From positions 3,906,001 through 3,970,000 of the forward strand of contig NC_079148.1 in NCBI RefSeq assembly GCF_945859685.1: DNA of 64,000 nucleotides. The letters are read 5' to 3'. A program made the position numbers and the translations under genes. Source of the DNA: Eupeodes corollae. Lineage: Eukaryota > Arthropoda > Insecta > Diptera > Syrphidae. Of this stretch, positions 34,011 through 45,230 are shown piece after piece. Positions within the stretch are counted from its first letter, which is position 1. Each line of letters opens with the position of its first letter. The notes beneath the pieces are model-generated. The model was not told where the DNA came from and made no database searches. It saw nothing but the letters and a program-made list of their open reading frames with translations.

Positions 34011-34886
34011 CTACTTAAAAATTTGGTTGAGAGGCGTTAAATTTCAAGAATCACAAAATCCAATTAACTCCAGACCACTTCTAAAAATAAGTGTGTAACC
34101 AAATTGAGTTTGCAATAAATTGGTAGAAAGGCGCACAATTTTAATAGACTACTAATTCGTAGGACAAAGAGCTTTTTAAATTTCGCGTAGTGATTTATTT
34201 ACTTTTACATTAAACTTCTACTGTTTGGAAGCATTGTTCTCTCTTACTGAAGAGAAATATCAACACAGTCTTCCATCCTCGCTGTAGATTGATACCAATC
34301 ATCTTAACTTCTCATGCAAAAAAACGCCCTGTTTATAAATTATATATTTATAATTCTGGTATCCGAAGTTTTTGAAAAAAATCATAAAAATTAAATTTCT
34401 CGGATTTTCGGTATTTATCAGTGCTTTGCTGATAATGATTTCTCAGAACATCGCTATTAAAAAAACCTTAATTTTTCTATATTAAATCTATTTTGATAAA
34501 AAAATTAATAATCCAAAAATATAAAATTAATAAAAAATGATGTATTTTTAAATGCTCTTCAGGAGAAAGTCAGGTTTATTTTAAAATGCTACTAATAACA
34601 AATTTTCGTATAGCTTCATTTATAAAACTTTATTATTCATTAATAAAAATCATACTGGTATTAAGTGGATTAAGCTGATGGAATAGAAATATTATGCATC
34701 ATTCCTGGTAATCCATAAAATTAATCCACTTGAACAAGAAGTTAGATCATTACTATAAAAGATAAGTTAATCACCCAAAAAGGTCTATTTATCCATAAGA
34801 TTTAATCCAAATCGCAGGCATTAAGGTACCTAACTAATCTAGTTGAAAATTCATAGATACATTAAAAGACATAAAAGCAAATTATT
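34011..34886. other. AT-rich spacer upstream of a possible small gene
   Basis: No motif or shared repeat recognised. Confidence 0.4.
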
Positions 34887-34914
34887 TATTTAAAAACGTG
34901 TCAGTCTTCAGTCA
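34887..34914 (+). promoter_or_regulatory. Possible core promoter of the small gene at 34962
   Basis: TATTTAAAA at 34887-34895 is followed by two TCAGT-type initiator matches (34901 and 34908) and GTCAGAC. The spacing to the initiators is shorter than the usual 30 bp, so the assignment is tentative. Confidence 0.3.
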
Positions 34915-34961
34915 GACTATCATCTGAGAAGAAGAAGTAGTGGTACATCATTAAAGAAAAA

Positions 34962-35258
34962 ATGTCTCGAAAGGATTCTTCTATTGCTTATCAATTATTC
35001 ATGTATCGAGGACAATTGCATCGAATACCGAAGAAGAAGAAGAAGTCTCAATTATTGAAACTTTCAAAAGTAAAACATAATCTCACAAATCAAATTGTCG
35101 TATCAACCTTTAAGGATATCAATCGTTTTGATCAGGATGAGCTGAAAAATATGTTAGATACCATAACTTATAGCGAAAGACTAATAGAAAGTATCAATGA
35201 GACGAGTCCGAGGAAGACTCAAGAAAGCAGTTGCAGCAGACAAGTTTCTGATTTATAA
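34962..35258 (+). CDS. Hypothetical small basic protein, 98 residues
   Basis: The reading frame starts at an ATG in good context (AAAAAATGT) and ends in TAA at 35256. The protein is Lys/Arg-rich in its first half (HRIPKKKKKSQLLKLSKVKH), then has a mixed segment FDQDELKNMLDTITYSERLI that could form an amphipathic helix, and a Ser/Thr/Arg-rich tail. It has no signal peptide or membrane segment. A TATTTAAAA and TCAGT initiators lie 50-75 bp upstream, and AATAAA at about 35333 lies 75 bp downstream. Together these look like a compact intronless transcription unit. I do not recognise a family. Composition is less AI/FYN-biased than neighbouring chance frames, which favours a real gene, but a chance frame cannot be excluded. 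Confidence 0.45.
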   Translation: MSRKDSSIAYQLFMYRGQLHRIPKKKKKSQLLKLSKVKHNLTNQIVVSTFKDINRFDQDELKNMLDTITYSERLIESINETSPRKTQESSCSRQVSDL

Positions 35259-37610
35259 CTTCTATTTTTTTTTGTAATAATAATGTATTGAATAATTTAA
35301 AGAATTTAATTCTGTCTTAGCATAATTTTGAAATAAATAATTTATAATAACGTGCGTTAAATTATACTCAAATGTTGTTAATTTATTTTTTGTGGTTCAC
35401 GTCTCTCGGTGAAATTGCAATAAATTTCCGAATCACATCCTTTTCTACTTATAAACAGGACCATCAGAGGCTTTATGAAGCTTTATTCGTTGTTGATTTA
35501 TTTCCACCGCAAACAATTTCGTGGTTAAATCGTCGTTCCTCACATTAATACTTTGTAAGGATTCTTTTTCAAAACCTCCTTAAAGTACGGATCTACTGAT
35601 TTAATTGTCTGTTAACAGATTATAGTCCCTCATTTAGGCAATTTTTATATTTTAATGTTGTTGTTTTCTTTTTTTTAAATCTCATTCGTAATGTTGTACT
35701 TTTGTGTTTAAAATCATGAACCTTTTTCTTCTTTAACCACCAGACTTTTTAATGTTTTCCATGAAGCAATAAATTCAAAAATAAAATACGATTTTATAAC
35801 AAAATTAAATAAAAATTCATCATTTTAATAAATAAAACAAATACAGATCCTTATATCAAGTGCTCCACGTAAAAGAGCGAAAAAAGGCAATTGAAATATA
35901 AATTCAATTCATATCCTTCTTAGACTTATGTTTCAAGGATAATTTGCATAAATAAAAGCAATTTAAAATTTTCTTGATTAAATTTGTTTGTATTTTTTTT
36001 TTCATACAAGAAAATAGCTGCAAAGATTGAAATACAACTCATAACGATTGAAAAACACTTAGGATACACAAGTTTTCACACAAAATGGCATAAAAAAGGA
36101 AGAAAAACAAATCAGGACACCTTGTTTTTTATTATAAAAGAAATGAATTGTTTTCTTTTTCTTGTTTCTTGCTCAAGAAAACGTTAAGAAAAGAAAGGAA
36201 ATAATTTGTATCCTGTTTTTATCTTATTGTGTTATCGCAGTAGCGAAATACAAATCTGATACAAAGGAGAAAAAAAGGACGATATTTCAACATCTTTCCA
36301 TCTCCATTTTGATTCAAATTTGTCCAACGAGAGTCCTTGATGCGATGATTTCAAAACGAAAAGATAACAACATTGCGTTTGAATGATGTCATTTTCTAAA
36401 AGACATTTATAAATCTTAGTTTATTTCTGTCTTAACAAAAGTTTTGTTGAAAAGTATTCTTTTTTCACGTCGTCACGTCGCTCGTCGTTGAGAAACAATG
36501 ACAACTGAAAAAAAGAAACTTATTAAAAGTTTTCATTTTCTTGAACAAAACAGAAAAACTACATTTTTGATTATAAACTTAAAAAGAAATTGTTGTACGA
36601 GCCTACAAAAAGTTATTATATCTAGAAAATTATTTGCAGTGATTCTTTGCTGATGTAATCTTTACGTCCCTGAGAAAATCCAAAGTAACATAACTTAGCT
36701 TTTTTAATTCTGTCGATTACAATTAGTTGTAGAAGAATGCAATCTTTTGGGAATGCATTCCTTATTTACTCAAATAAAGAAGATTGGATTCAACGGCGCA
36801 ACATTTTAAATTATAGAGTGTTTTTTTTATTGTTAATTTTGATAATGATACCTTATTATCTAGTAGATAATTTAATGGCATTAATAGTTAAGTATGATGC
36901 ATGGAAAGAAAAGAGAATCATAATGCATTGCAAAACTTTAATGAACAGAAATGTCAGCACAGCTTGATATTCTTAACCATTTAACAACAACAATTGATTT
37001 TAAAGCAGCGAAAGAAACAACCTTTGTTTAGTAAATATACTAAGTTAAAACCATTCTTATAATCCCTAAGCATTTTGATAATGTTCAAAATTCAATGAGG
37101 GTTTTGACATTTTATATTGATAGACTCGTTTCCCTGGTTTTAGGTCTGTTTAATATGTTTTTGTTCATGAACTGTCACTTTTTGGACGTATTCAGATGCA
37201 TCGTTTGAATAAAAGGGATTCACTATTTCGGAAAATTATTGAAATTTGTTAATCAGTTTTTAATTACTTATTAGTAAAAAGCTTACTTTGAGATTGGAGA
37301 ATTAAATTTTACAAATATTGTTATTGGGTGAATTAAATTCAACTCAAATTAAAGAGACATTTTTTGATTTTATTTGTATAAGCTCAAGTTGCATCTGAAA
37401 AATGTTTAAACTCCATTGCAATTTCTTAAAACTCATATCCGGCTTTTAATTTTTTTTTTGAAGTAAATTCAAAGTTTGGGGATTTTTTAGAAATGATTAT
37501 GTTCAGCACTGATTTGGTGTTAAGACTGTTTTGTGAACTCATGGTGGATTGAAGCAATATTCGTGGTTTAAGTAAGAACTTCTATGTCTTATATGTTCAC
37601 ATTGAGACAA
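35259..37610. other. AT-rich intergenic stretch, nothing recognised
   Basis: Overlapping plus frames at 35984-36187 and 36162-36386 and one at 36737-36967 are Lys/Ile/Phe-rich and lack motifs; I treat them as chance. A CACGTCGTCACGTCGCTCGT patch near 36467 stands out only by composition. Confidence 0.4.
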
Positions 37611-39525
37611 ACAGGTCAGCTCAGGTAGGTGAAGATTCCGATTATTGAAACGAAATGGGTATAACGTAGTGGCTTTATTGTTCCCCCATCTTAGATTAGT
37701 TGTTTATATAGAAAATGATGTCTCGTACCAATTTCAGGTACAATACAATTTGTGCTCAAACACTAACTTTAATGTCAGGTGGTTAAAATTCACGGCGAAT
37801 ATTCAATAACCAAATCTTTCCCTCATGTTTTCTTTATCGAAGTCTAAATTTGGACAGAAATGCGATGCTCTGTCCGACTCCATTCAAAGAATTTTTGACC
37901 ATTTTCCTCTTTTCCTTAATTCTTCTTTTTTTTTCTTTTTTGTCCACACAACACCCGAGGGATGGTATGTTGAAGTCTTTGCTGAGTTAAAGCAATAACC
38001 TTAGCTTGTTGACGAGCCAACTCGAATTTCTGAAATTGCAGGTCAATCCGTCAACACCCTAGACTTGTTTACTTGGTTACGCAATCAGTATATTAACGCC
38101 TCTAGGCACATCGGACTATTGTATCATATCTGAACATATCTTATGCCAAAAAAAACCCGGTTAGAGAAAAAATTCCCATCAGAACAGTCTCAACGAATTC
38201 TTTTGGAATTTTAATTGGTCACTAACATTTTTTTGGTAGTGACGTGGATTATGGAGGTTTTTACCCCGAATAGGGTTTTTTCTATCAAACCCAAAGAAAA
38301 CTCATGGATTGATCTGAGGTTATTAAGATCAGAAATGTGAGTTTCCGTTGTTATAAGGCCAACCCACTTAGGAAAACTAGAATTACTTTAAACAAGCTAT
38401 GAAGACCATCAATGGTCATATTCGACAAACCAAATTGATCAGATCACGGCAAACAAAAATGTTTGTTCATTTGTAAAAAAAACGTACGAAACACCACGTC
38501 ATCACTTCCAACACTTGTCCACAATGACATTCCCTATGTAACCTCGATTGAAAAAGCTAATTTGTCTACAGCTCATTTTGATTCGACCCTACCAAAGAGT
38601 GTCTTGTGCCCTCCTGTTCTTGATAGCCTAAACGATTTGATGTTACGAATATTTGTTCATGCTCGTGCAGTTGCAAGAGTACGAAAAGACCTTTACATAC
38701 ACAAATCAGCTGGCCCGGATAGTATCCCCGGTATTGTTCTGAATAGGTGTTTTTCACTCTGGCAAAACCCCTGCATAAGACTGTTCATCTTTCCTGCTCT
38801 ATATTAAACCGTGCTTTCGGTTTACATAAATCCCAGCTTCATTGAATTATTAATTACATTTCGGATCGTTCAATACAAGTAGTATTGGATGGATTCAAGT
38901 CTGAAAACCATAAAATAAATGCTGGGCTCTGTTATATCTCCAACACTCTTTCTTATTTTTATTAATGATCTCCTCTCTGCAACATCTAATCCCATACATT
39001 GTTTCGCTGACGATAGTACATTTAGCTTTTCATTTTTGTTTTCAGACTCACATCCCCTTTCTTCGAATGTGGAACTGAAACGACAAAATATGATAAGCTC
39101 ATTAAATTCCGACCTCAACAGCATTGTTTCATAAGGATTGAGAAACCGCGTTTATACTCTAGTGAAATAGCCAGCTGTATTCCTCCCCTTCCCTCCAGTT
39201 CAACCGTAATACTAGTGCTTCTATGAGTGCTCATCAGTATACCGTCGTCGAGTCCAACTTTGGCGGTACTGTCAAATACAGAGATTCGTTCTTTAGCCGT
39301 ACTACTCGAATGTGGAATGCATTACCACGCTCTGTTTTTCCTAGTCACTGCAATATTCAGTAATTCAAAATCAATGTGAACTGACATCTTCTTTCAAACC
39401 CTCTCTCCCTGTCCTAATGATCACACTGTGCCGGCAAAAGCGTAACCCTTCCCCAATGCCACTTTCTATGAATGGTACTTGCATTGAGAAGACTGACTTC
39501 TTGAAATTTTAATTTGAACCTTTGT
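37611..39525 (+). pseudogene. Rearranged relic of the LINE family intact at 51.8-55.4 kb
   Basis: From 37625 (GTGAAGATTCCGATTATTG) to about 39415 the sequence parallels 52546-55310 with many lesions. The endonuclease part is reduced, but the basic linker, the SAGPDSIPGIVL fingers motif (about 38705), a motif B remnant ending in PTLFLIFINDLL (about 38945) and FADDSTFSF (about 39005) are readable. After 39128 it jumps to the far C-terminus (NTSASMSAHQYT, then RDSFFSRTTRMWNALP). Two blocks are lost: the palm before motif B, and the thumb. After the family's 3' end, a segment resembling the missing thumb region (AATGGTACTTGCATTGAGA, about 39470) follows out of order. Confidence 0.8.
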
Positions 39526-41152
39526 TGAAATCAATCCTAAATTTACTTAATTCAAAAAGTATATTAATGAAGCATATTTCTTGGAACTGAAAAACATAAT
39601 TTTGTGTGTTTCTTATTTGTTAAATGTTGTTGACTCTTTTTTGATAAGAATAAGCTTAATATTCAGATAGTTCTCCAGTACACATTCATATTCATTTCTA
39701 TTGTTTTTTAAAAACTTTTAATTGCAAAAATGTTATCGTATTTTTAGTGTTTGGCCCCAACCCCTGACTTAAAAATTTGATCCAGTATAAATCCAAGCAT
39801 CTAGCCAACAAACGAATGGGGAAACTTAACTGAAACAATTAAAATTTGTATAAGAAAGTGTTATGTTAAGAACCTTAACTAAACTTAGTTTTTCTATTGA
39901 AACCATTTAACACCATTTTATTGAATCATTCGTTCCAATGACTTTAATAAAATTTAAAACTACCTGCAATAAAATATAGCTTAACCGATTTACTCCTTAA
40001 AATTGCATTACAACTTTGGAAGACTTCAAAGGAGAACTTAGTCCGTCACAGAATTTGTGTGCCTTCGAATCATCCTTCTTTACCATGAATTCAACTTAAA
40101 TATAAAAAATCAACTTAAAGTTATCTCTTCTACCAAAAGACGGTAGGTGCTCTTTATTCAATCAGATTTGAAAACTTGAAGGAGCAAAATTGTTTAAATA
40201 AACCTTCTTTGAAGGTAAATGATTCGAAAGATACAATTTATACAAACCATCGATTTAGAGGTAACACCGTAAAAATGTGTATTTCTGTGATTGTGTTTGG
40301 GTGTTTTTTAAAAGCACCATAACAAACCTTTGACATACAATTCAAATTTGAACAAATTAAAGGTTAAGTCTTCTATAAAAACGAGATAAATTGAAGACAT
40401 TTTATCTTTAACTTTTATAGAAAGGTCGACAATGGTCCACATAGCATTTGCGGACTAATAACAAAGATGGCAGTAGCTGTTAGAATATTTTTTAATGTCA
40501 TCATCGTGATGCTTCTAAAGTTTCGAGAAGAAGAAATACAAAATTTTAGCAAATAATTTTCTGAAACTTATCATTGGTTTCCTTGTTCGAGAATAAAGAG
40601 TGCATAAATCTGAAAATAATTGGTCTGTCCCTGTATATCCAGGAAGGAAGTAGGATGGTGAAATTAAACTCTGTTCCGTTCTTTGGATACATAGATGGAA
40701 TATAGGATTGGTTGGAGGTGGCTAATTAATTGAAGCTGCTATATAGAGAAAAGTTTACTAATTTTAGTTTCGTTAGGGTCTCTGGAGCGTAGAACATAAA
40801 TTATATATACATATGGATACATTCATTTTTGTTTTTGTTTTTTGCATTTTAACCAAAGACTAACCAACCATAATATCAATTTACATATACATGACATGAA
40901 GAATAATGGCTACACCATCACTGAATTTATACATAATATTAATTTATATCCATATGAAGAGCTGAAAAACATATGGGTTAATGTTATGGTTGTGGCAGAT
41001 AAGTGCTTCATTTAATTAACGAGGACCACCGCACCGACGCACAACGACGACGACGACGACGAGGGTGCAAAATAATTCATTTGAACTTCGAATTAATATG
41101 CGATAATTTAAATTAACTATTGACCTTTACAAGCTTTATAGAAACGAAAATC
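39526..41152. other. AT-rich intergenic stretch
   Basis: No gene is supported. A (GAC)n-type microsatellite at about 41049-41071 (ACGACGACGACGACG) is the only clear structure. Confidence 0.45.
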
Positions 41153-41250
41153 AGAAATGAAATCAATTATGTTTTAAAATACAAACAAAATATGCAATTT
41201 GAAGATAGATGGTTTTAAAAGCGGTGCTTTGACAAAGAAATTGAACTCAT
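41153..41250 (+). repeat. Direct repeat unit flanking the first secreted-peptide gene (left)
   Basis: ATGTTTTAAAATACAAACAA, then AAGATAGATGG and AAAGCGGTGCTTTG, is repeated with changes at 41786-41880 (ATGTTTTAAAGTACAAACAA, AAGATAGATGG, AAAGAGGTGTTTTG). The 630-bp spacing spans exactly one copy of the peptide gene, as expected of a tandemly duplicated unit. Confidence 0.6.
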
Positions 41251-41457
41251 TGATAACTTACAACTACTTTTTCAATTCAGTTTTAGGTTTAAAAAACGTA
41301 TCAAAAATATCAACCAAAGATTGAATGTTGAATAACAAACCAGAAAATAACTTTAATTCAACATCACTGATAAAACTGAAATTCGCTATGACAGTTAATT
41401 AAGTTTGTCTGACATTTAATTTTGTTTTCAAAATAAATAATTAGTTAAGGTAAGAAC

Positions 41458-41490
41458 TATTTAAACCATTCTAGTTACTTTTGTTCATTT
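41458..41490 (+). promoter_or_regulatory. Core promoter of the first secreted-peptide gene
   Basis: TATTTAAA at 41458-41465 lies 29 bp upstream of the A of TTCATT at 41487, the normal TATA-to-initiator distance in flies, and gives a 39-nt 5' leader before the ATG at 41526. The AAGAACTATTTAAACCA block is conserved at 46040 in front of the second gene copy. Confidence 0.45.
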
Positions 41491-41525
41491 AACTACGAAA
41501 ATTCAAAACTAAAAGATATTTCAAA

Positions 41526-41733
41526 ATGCAATGTTTGTATAACTTTATTACTATAGTTAAATTAAATTCGAATTAATTTTTATTTTTATATATTTGTAGG
41601 TGGTGTCATTTGGTGCCTAGTATTACTTGGTCTTCTGACTTTTGTTGATTCCAAATCGGTTAAGAGAGCTGGAGCGATCTGGCTACCAGAAATAGATGAT
41701 TGTTTTAATTCACCAACACGCTGTACACCTTAA
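41526..41733 (+). CDS. Small secreted peptide precursor, copy 1 (46 residues, one intron)
   Basis: Exon 1 (41526-41532) supplies ATGCAAT. A 67-bp intron (41533-41599, GTTTGT...TTTGTAG) separates it from exon 2 (41600-41733, stop TAA). The precursor begins MQCGVIWCLVLLGLLTFVDS, a textbook signal peptide, followed by KSVKR, a dibasic site, and a 21-residue tail ending DDCFNSPTRCTP with two cysteines six residues apart. It is a likely extracellular peptide or hormone-like ligand. The gene architecture and signal peptide recur at 46135-46715, which validates the very short exon; the donor is weak in both. The promoter lies at 41458 and an ATTAAA signal near 41785. I recognise no family; seminal peptide, neuropeptide-like or immune roles are all possible. 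Confidence 0.6.
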
Positions 41734-41785
41734 ACCATACCCTAAGAAGTTGTTCCAAATGGAATATCAAACAGAGAAACGATGA

Positions 41786-41880
41786 ACACAAATTAAATAC
41801 ATTATGTTTTAAAGTACAAACAAAAAATACAATATAAAGATAGATGGATTTGAAAGAGGTGTTTTGTAATAATGAACTTT
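41786..41880 (+). repeat. Direct repeat unit after the first secreted-peptide gene (right)
   Basis: This is the second occurrence of the block at 41153-41250. It marks the start of the next tandem unit, whose continuation toward the second gene copy is interrupted by the transposon nest at 42.0-45.2 kb. Confidence 0.6.
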
Positions 41881-42004
41881 AAACTAATTTTTCCACAAAA
41901 CAATTTTGTAAAACATCTTTCCTTATTAGAGTTGAATTAAAATGGGAATGCTCTCCGAAGTGACTTTTAAAATCGAATCATCATGTTGGAACATTTGTAT
42001 AGTA

Positions 42005-42895
42005 GGTTTTAGAGGATGATATCGTGTCGATAGGTTTCGACACAACCATCTTTACTGACGGCTCAAAGATGGAGTGCGGAGTTAGTTCTGGGATCTTTTC
42101 TGAGTCCCTAAATGTAAATGTAGCCAAATCCTTTATGCTTCCTGACTTTGCTAGCGTTTTTCAGGCTGAACTGCTGGCAATAAGGGATGCATGTAAGATA
42201 CTTAAACAAAACCCAAACCAAAACCGAAATGTGGCTATCTTTACAGACAGTCAGGCAGCTGTCAAAGCCAATAACTCGGCCATATCCTCATCTAAATTGG
42301 TCCAGAAATGTCGCGATGAGCTTGAGAACCTGAATATTAACCTCGGTGTCACCCTGATCTGGGTTCCGGGCCATAGTGGTATCGTGTGAAATGAACGGGC
42401 TGACGAGGTAGCCAGGCAAGGATCGGCCCTTCATAGCTCACTTGCAGAAATTTTTAACATTCCTCTTGGTGCTATGAAGGGTAAAATCTTTTCTAACTAC
42501 CAAATTAAATCAAACCGAAGGTGGAGCAATTTACCCAACTGCATTATATCTAGGAAGATATGGCCGACCTATAACAAAACCCGTACAAACGATCTTCTAT
42601 GCAGGCCAAGGCAAGACATAGCCAGGATTTTTGCCGTTTGTACCGGACATTGGCCTATAGGAGTTCATGCAGAGAAGTTGGGTATCTCTTACAACACCTT
42701 TTGCCGTAGTTGTAGTGACCAAAGAGAAAGTGAAACCATAATCCATTTCCTCCTGCTTTGGCAAACACCAGAATGAAATGCTTTGGAAAAGCATTCTTTC
42801 AAGAACTTGATGAGCTATCTGAGACAAATATTAGAGACCTAATCTTTTTTCTCGCTAATTGGTTCTCAGGCTAGGTTGCCTTGAGATCGCCATTT
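42005..42895 (+). pseudogene. LINE ORF2 C-terminal relic: RNase H domain plus C-domain
   Basis: An RNase H fold is readable with its catalytic residues: FTDGSK (Asp, 42057), QAELLAI (Glu, 42168), FTDSQA (Asp, 42246), VPGHSG (His), then a TGA stop at 42387 where a Trp is expected, followed in the same frame by NERADEVARQGSA (last Asp region). Further on are NKTRTNDLLC, FAVCTGHWPIGVHAEKLGIS and FCRSCSDQRESETIIHFLL, a Cys/His motif typical of I/LOA-type C-termini, then a stop and a frame-shifted end (SFFSLIGSQA-like). The RT is absent, so it is 5'-truncated. Few lesions mean moderate age. The same family left a more decayed relic at 15820-16570. Confidence 0.75.
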
Positions 42896-43254
42896 CTAGC
42901 TACCTACCTAGGTTTTGGAAACTTATAAGATACAAATCAGGAACCTAGGTATTAAATTAAACTTCCAATAGAAATGTTGGGAATTTCCAATAGAAATTGT
43001 ATAAACTGTTTCAATTTCTCCAAAATTCAATTAAGTTGAAATGTTGCTTATCTTTTTCTTGTAAATTTAAGGATGTCGTTCTCGAAAGCTTAACGAAATC
43101 ATGCAAACATTCCAAGTTTATTTAGAATGTTCAACATTTTTGTGCTATCAAAATTATTTGTTTTGCATTTGAGGTTCGTACATATTAATGATGAAGTACT
43201 AATCCCGCCAAAATTGAATGTAATTCACTCTGGCGTATACGCACTTTTTATATA

Positions 43255-44561
43255 AAGGGTGATTTTTTTGAGGTTAGGATTTTCATGCATTAGTATTTGA
43301 CAGATCACGCGGGATTTCAGACATGGTGTCAAAGAGAAAGATGCTCAGTATGCTTTGACATTTCATCATGAATAGACTTACTAACGAGCAACGCTTGCAA
43401 ATCATTGAATTTTATTACCAAAATCAGTGTTCGGTTCGAAATGTGTTTCGCGCTTTACATCCGATTTATGGTCTACATAATCGACCAAGTGAGCAAACAA
43501 TTAATGCGATTGTGACCAAGTTTCGCATTCAGTTTACTTTATTGGACATTAAACCAACCACATGAATGCGTACATTGCGTACAGAAGAGAATATTGCGTC
43601 TGGTTCTGAGAGTGTTGCTGAAGACCGTGAAATGTCGATTCGTCGCCGTTCGCAGCAATTGGGTTTGTGTTATTCGACCACATGGAAGATTTTACGCAAA
43701 CATCTTGGTGTAAGACCGTATAAAATACAGCTTGTGCAAGAACTGAAGCCAAACGATCTGCAACAACGTCGAATTTTCAGTGAATGGGCCCTAGAAAAGT
43801 TGGCAGAAAATCCGCTTTTTTATCGACAAATTTTGTTCAGCGATGAGGCTCATTTCTGGTTGAATGGCTACGTAAATAAGCAAAATTGCCGCATTTGGAG
43901 TGAAGAGCAACCAGAAGCCGTTCAAGAACTGCCCATGCATCCCGAAAAATGCACTGTTTGGTGTGGTTTGTACGCTGGTGGAATCATTGGACCGTATTTT
44001 TTCAAAGATGCTGTTGGACGCAACGTTACGGTGAATGGCGATCGCTATCGTTCAATGCTAACAATCTTTTTGTTGCCAAAAATTGAAGAACTGAACTTGG
44101 TTGACATGTGGTTTCAACAAGATGGTGCTACATGCCACACAGCTCGCGATTCTATGGCCATTTTGAGGGAAAACTTCGGAGAACAATTCATCTCAAGGAA
44201 TGGACCGGTAAGTTGGCCACCAAGATCATGCGATTTGACGCCTTAAGACTATTTTTTGTGGGGGCTACGTCAAGTCTAAAGTCTACACAAATAAGCCAGC
44301 AACTATTCCAGCTTTGGAAGACAACATTTCCGAAGAAATTCGGGCTATTCCGGCCGAAATGCTCGAAAAAGTTACCCAAAATTGGACTTTCCGAATGGAC
44401 CACCTAAGACGCAGCCGCGGTCAACATTTAAATGAAATTATCTTCAAAAAGTAAATGTCATGGACCAATCTAACGTTTCAAATAAAGAATCGATGAGATT
44501 TTGCAAATTTTATGCGTTTTTTATGTAAAAAAAATTCTCAAGCTCTTAAAAAATCACCGTT
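43255..44561 (+). mobile_element. Tc1/mariner-superfamily DD41D (rosa-like) transposon, complete but defective
   Basis: The 1,307-bp element has TA on both sides (43253-43254, 44562-44563). The left end AAGGGTGATTTTTTTGAGG and the right end, inverted, AACGGTGATTTTTTAAGAG are imperfect terminal inverted repeats. It holds one transposase gene with the DD41D spacing. Two nonsense changes and one frameshift make it non-autonomous. It sits between the two secreted-peptide gene copies, next to an older relative at 44745. Confidence 0.9.
43368..44454 (+). pseudogene. DD41D mariner transposase, broken by two stops and a frameshift
   Basis: The coding region spans about 361 codons, starting MNRLTNEQRLQIIEFYYQNQ (paired-like helix-turn-helix). 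A TGA at 43563 interrupts the linker, then SIRRRSQQLGLCYSTTWKIL (second HTH), IQLVQELKPNDLQQRRIF, FSDEAHFWLNG (first Asp, codon at 43842), VTVWCGLYAGGIIGPYFF, WFQQDGATCHTA (second Asp, 44121) and SWPPRSCDLTP follow. A TAA at 44244 replaces the Leu just before the third Asp (44247). An extra G in the run at 44260-44264 shifts the frame; HLRRSRGQHLNEIIFKK closes the protein. Forty-one residues separate the second and third Asp, hence DD41D. The role in cut-and-paste transposition is family knowledge. Confidence 0.9.
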
Positions 44562-44744
44562 TATTTTATTTATTATTCATAAATGTGTGCACTACTTTTG
44601 TTTAAATGTTCATTAAATACATGTTTTTTTTTTCCGTGGGTAGATTTTGGCACCCCGTAATAGCCATTTTGTTTTGGTTACATCTTTCAAATCTTTTGTA
44701 TATTATTCAGTTGCTTATGCCAAATCGTCATGGCAAAGTTGCCC

Positions 44745-45230
44745 AATTGAACAGCTCGTTCAAATGATAAAACTTTATATTAAAATGAGTGTTCGTTAAC
44801 GCAAATTTTGAATGCATTGCGCCAGTTTTACGGTAGAAGCAGTGGCCCTTGAAAGTCGACTCTTCAACGTTTGGTGGTCAAATTTCAGAGTACATGACCG
44901 TGGACAACGCCCGTTTGTTTGCTCACTGGGCTTTAAATCGTTTGGAAGAGGACACCAATTTTGGCTGAACAATCATCTTAAGTGACGAGGTGCATTTTTG
45001 GATAAATGGTTGTGTTAACAAGCAAAATTACCGTACATAGGACGACACTAACTCATGCGAGGTTCACTAGGTGATAATGCATCCTCAAAAAGTTACCGTT
45101 TGGTATGGATTTTGAGCTGGCCGGCGGTGTAATTGGACCGTCCGTTTTCAAAAACGACGTTAGTGAGGCAGTCACAGTGAACAACGAGCACTATCTAATG
45201 ATGATAAACTAAATTCTTATGGCACCTTTC
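44745..45230 (+). pseudogene. Older mariner relic related to the DD41D element
   Basis: Read across frames: IEQLVQMIKLY (HTH start), ECSLTQILNALRQFYGRSSG, KSTLQRLVVKF, WALNRLEEDTNF, IILSDEVHFWINGCVNKQN (first catalytic Asp), MHPQKVTVW, GVIGPSVFKNDVSEAVTVNN with EHY. The second HTH and everything past the EHY block are deleted. It shares the opening GAACAGC.CGTTCAAAT.ATAAAACTTTAT with the relic at 16571, so those two form one subfamily distinct from the complete copy at 43255. Confidence 0.7.

Noticed and set aside
35984..36386. Two overlapping plus-strand open frames as genes
   Set aside because: They are Lys/Ile/Phe-rich, overlap each other and lack motifs, initiation context and splice signals.
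41700..41733. Identity of the copy 1 peptide with allatostatin C (both have a Cx6C loop)
   Set aside because: Only the cysteine spacing and a Phe-Asn pair agree; the rest of the loop, the C-terminal Phe and the precursor layout differ.
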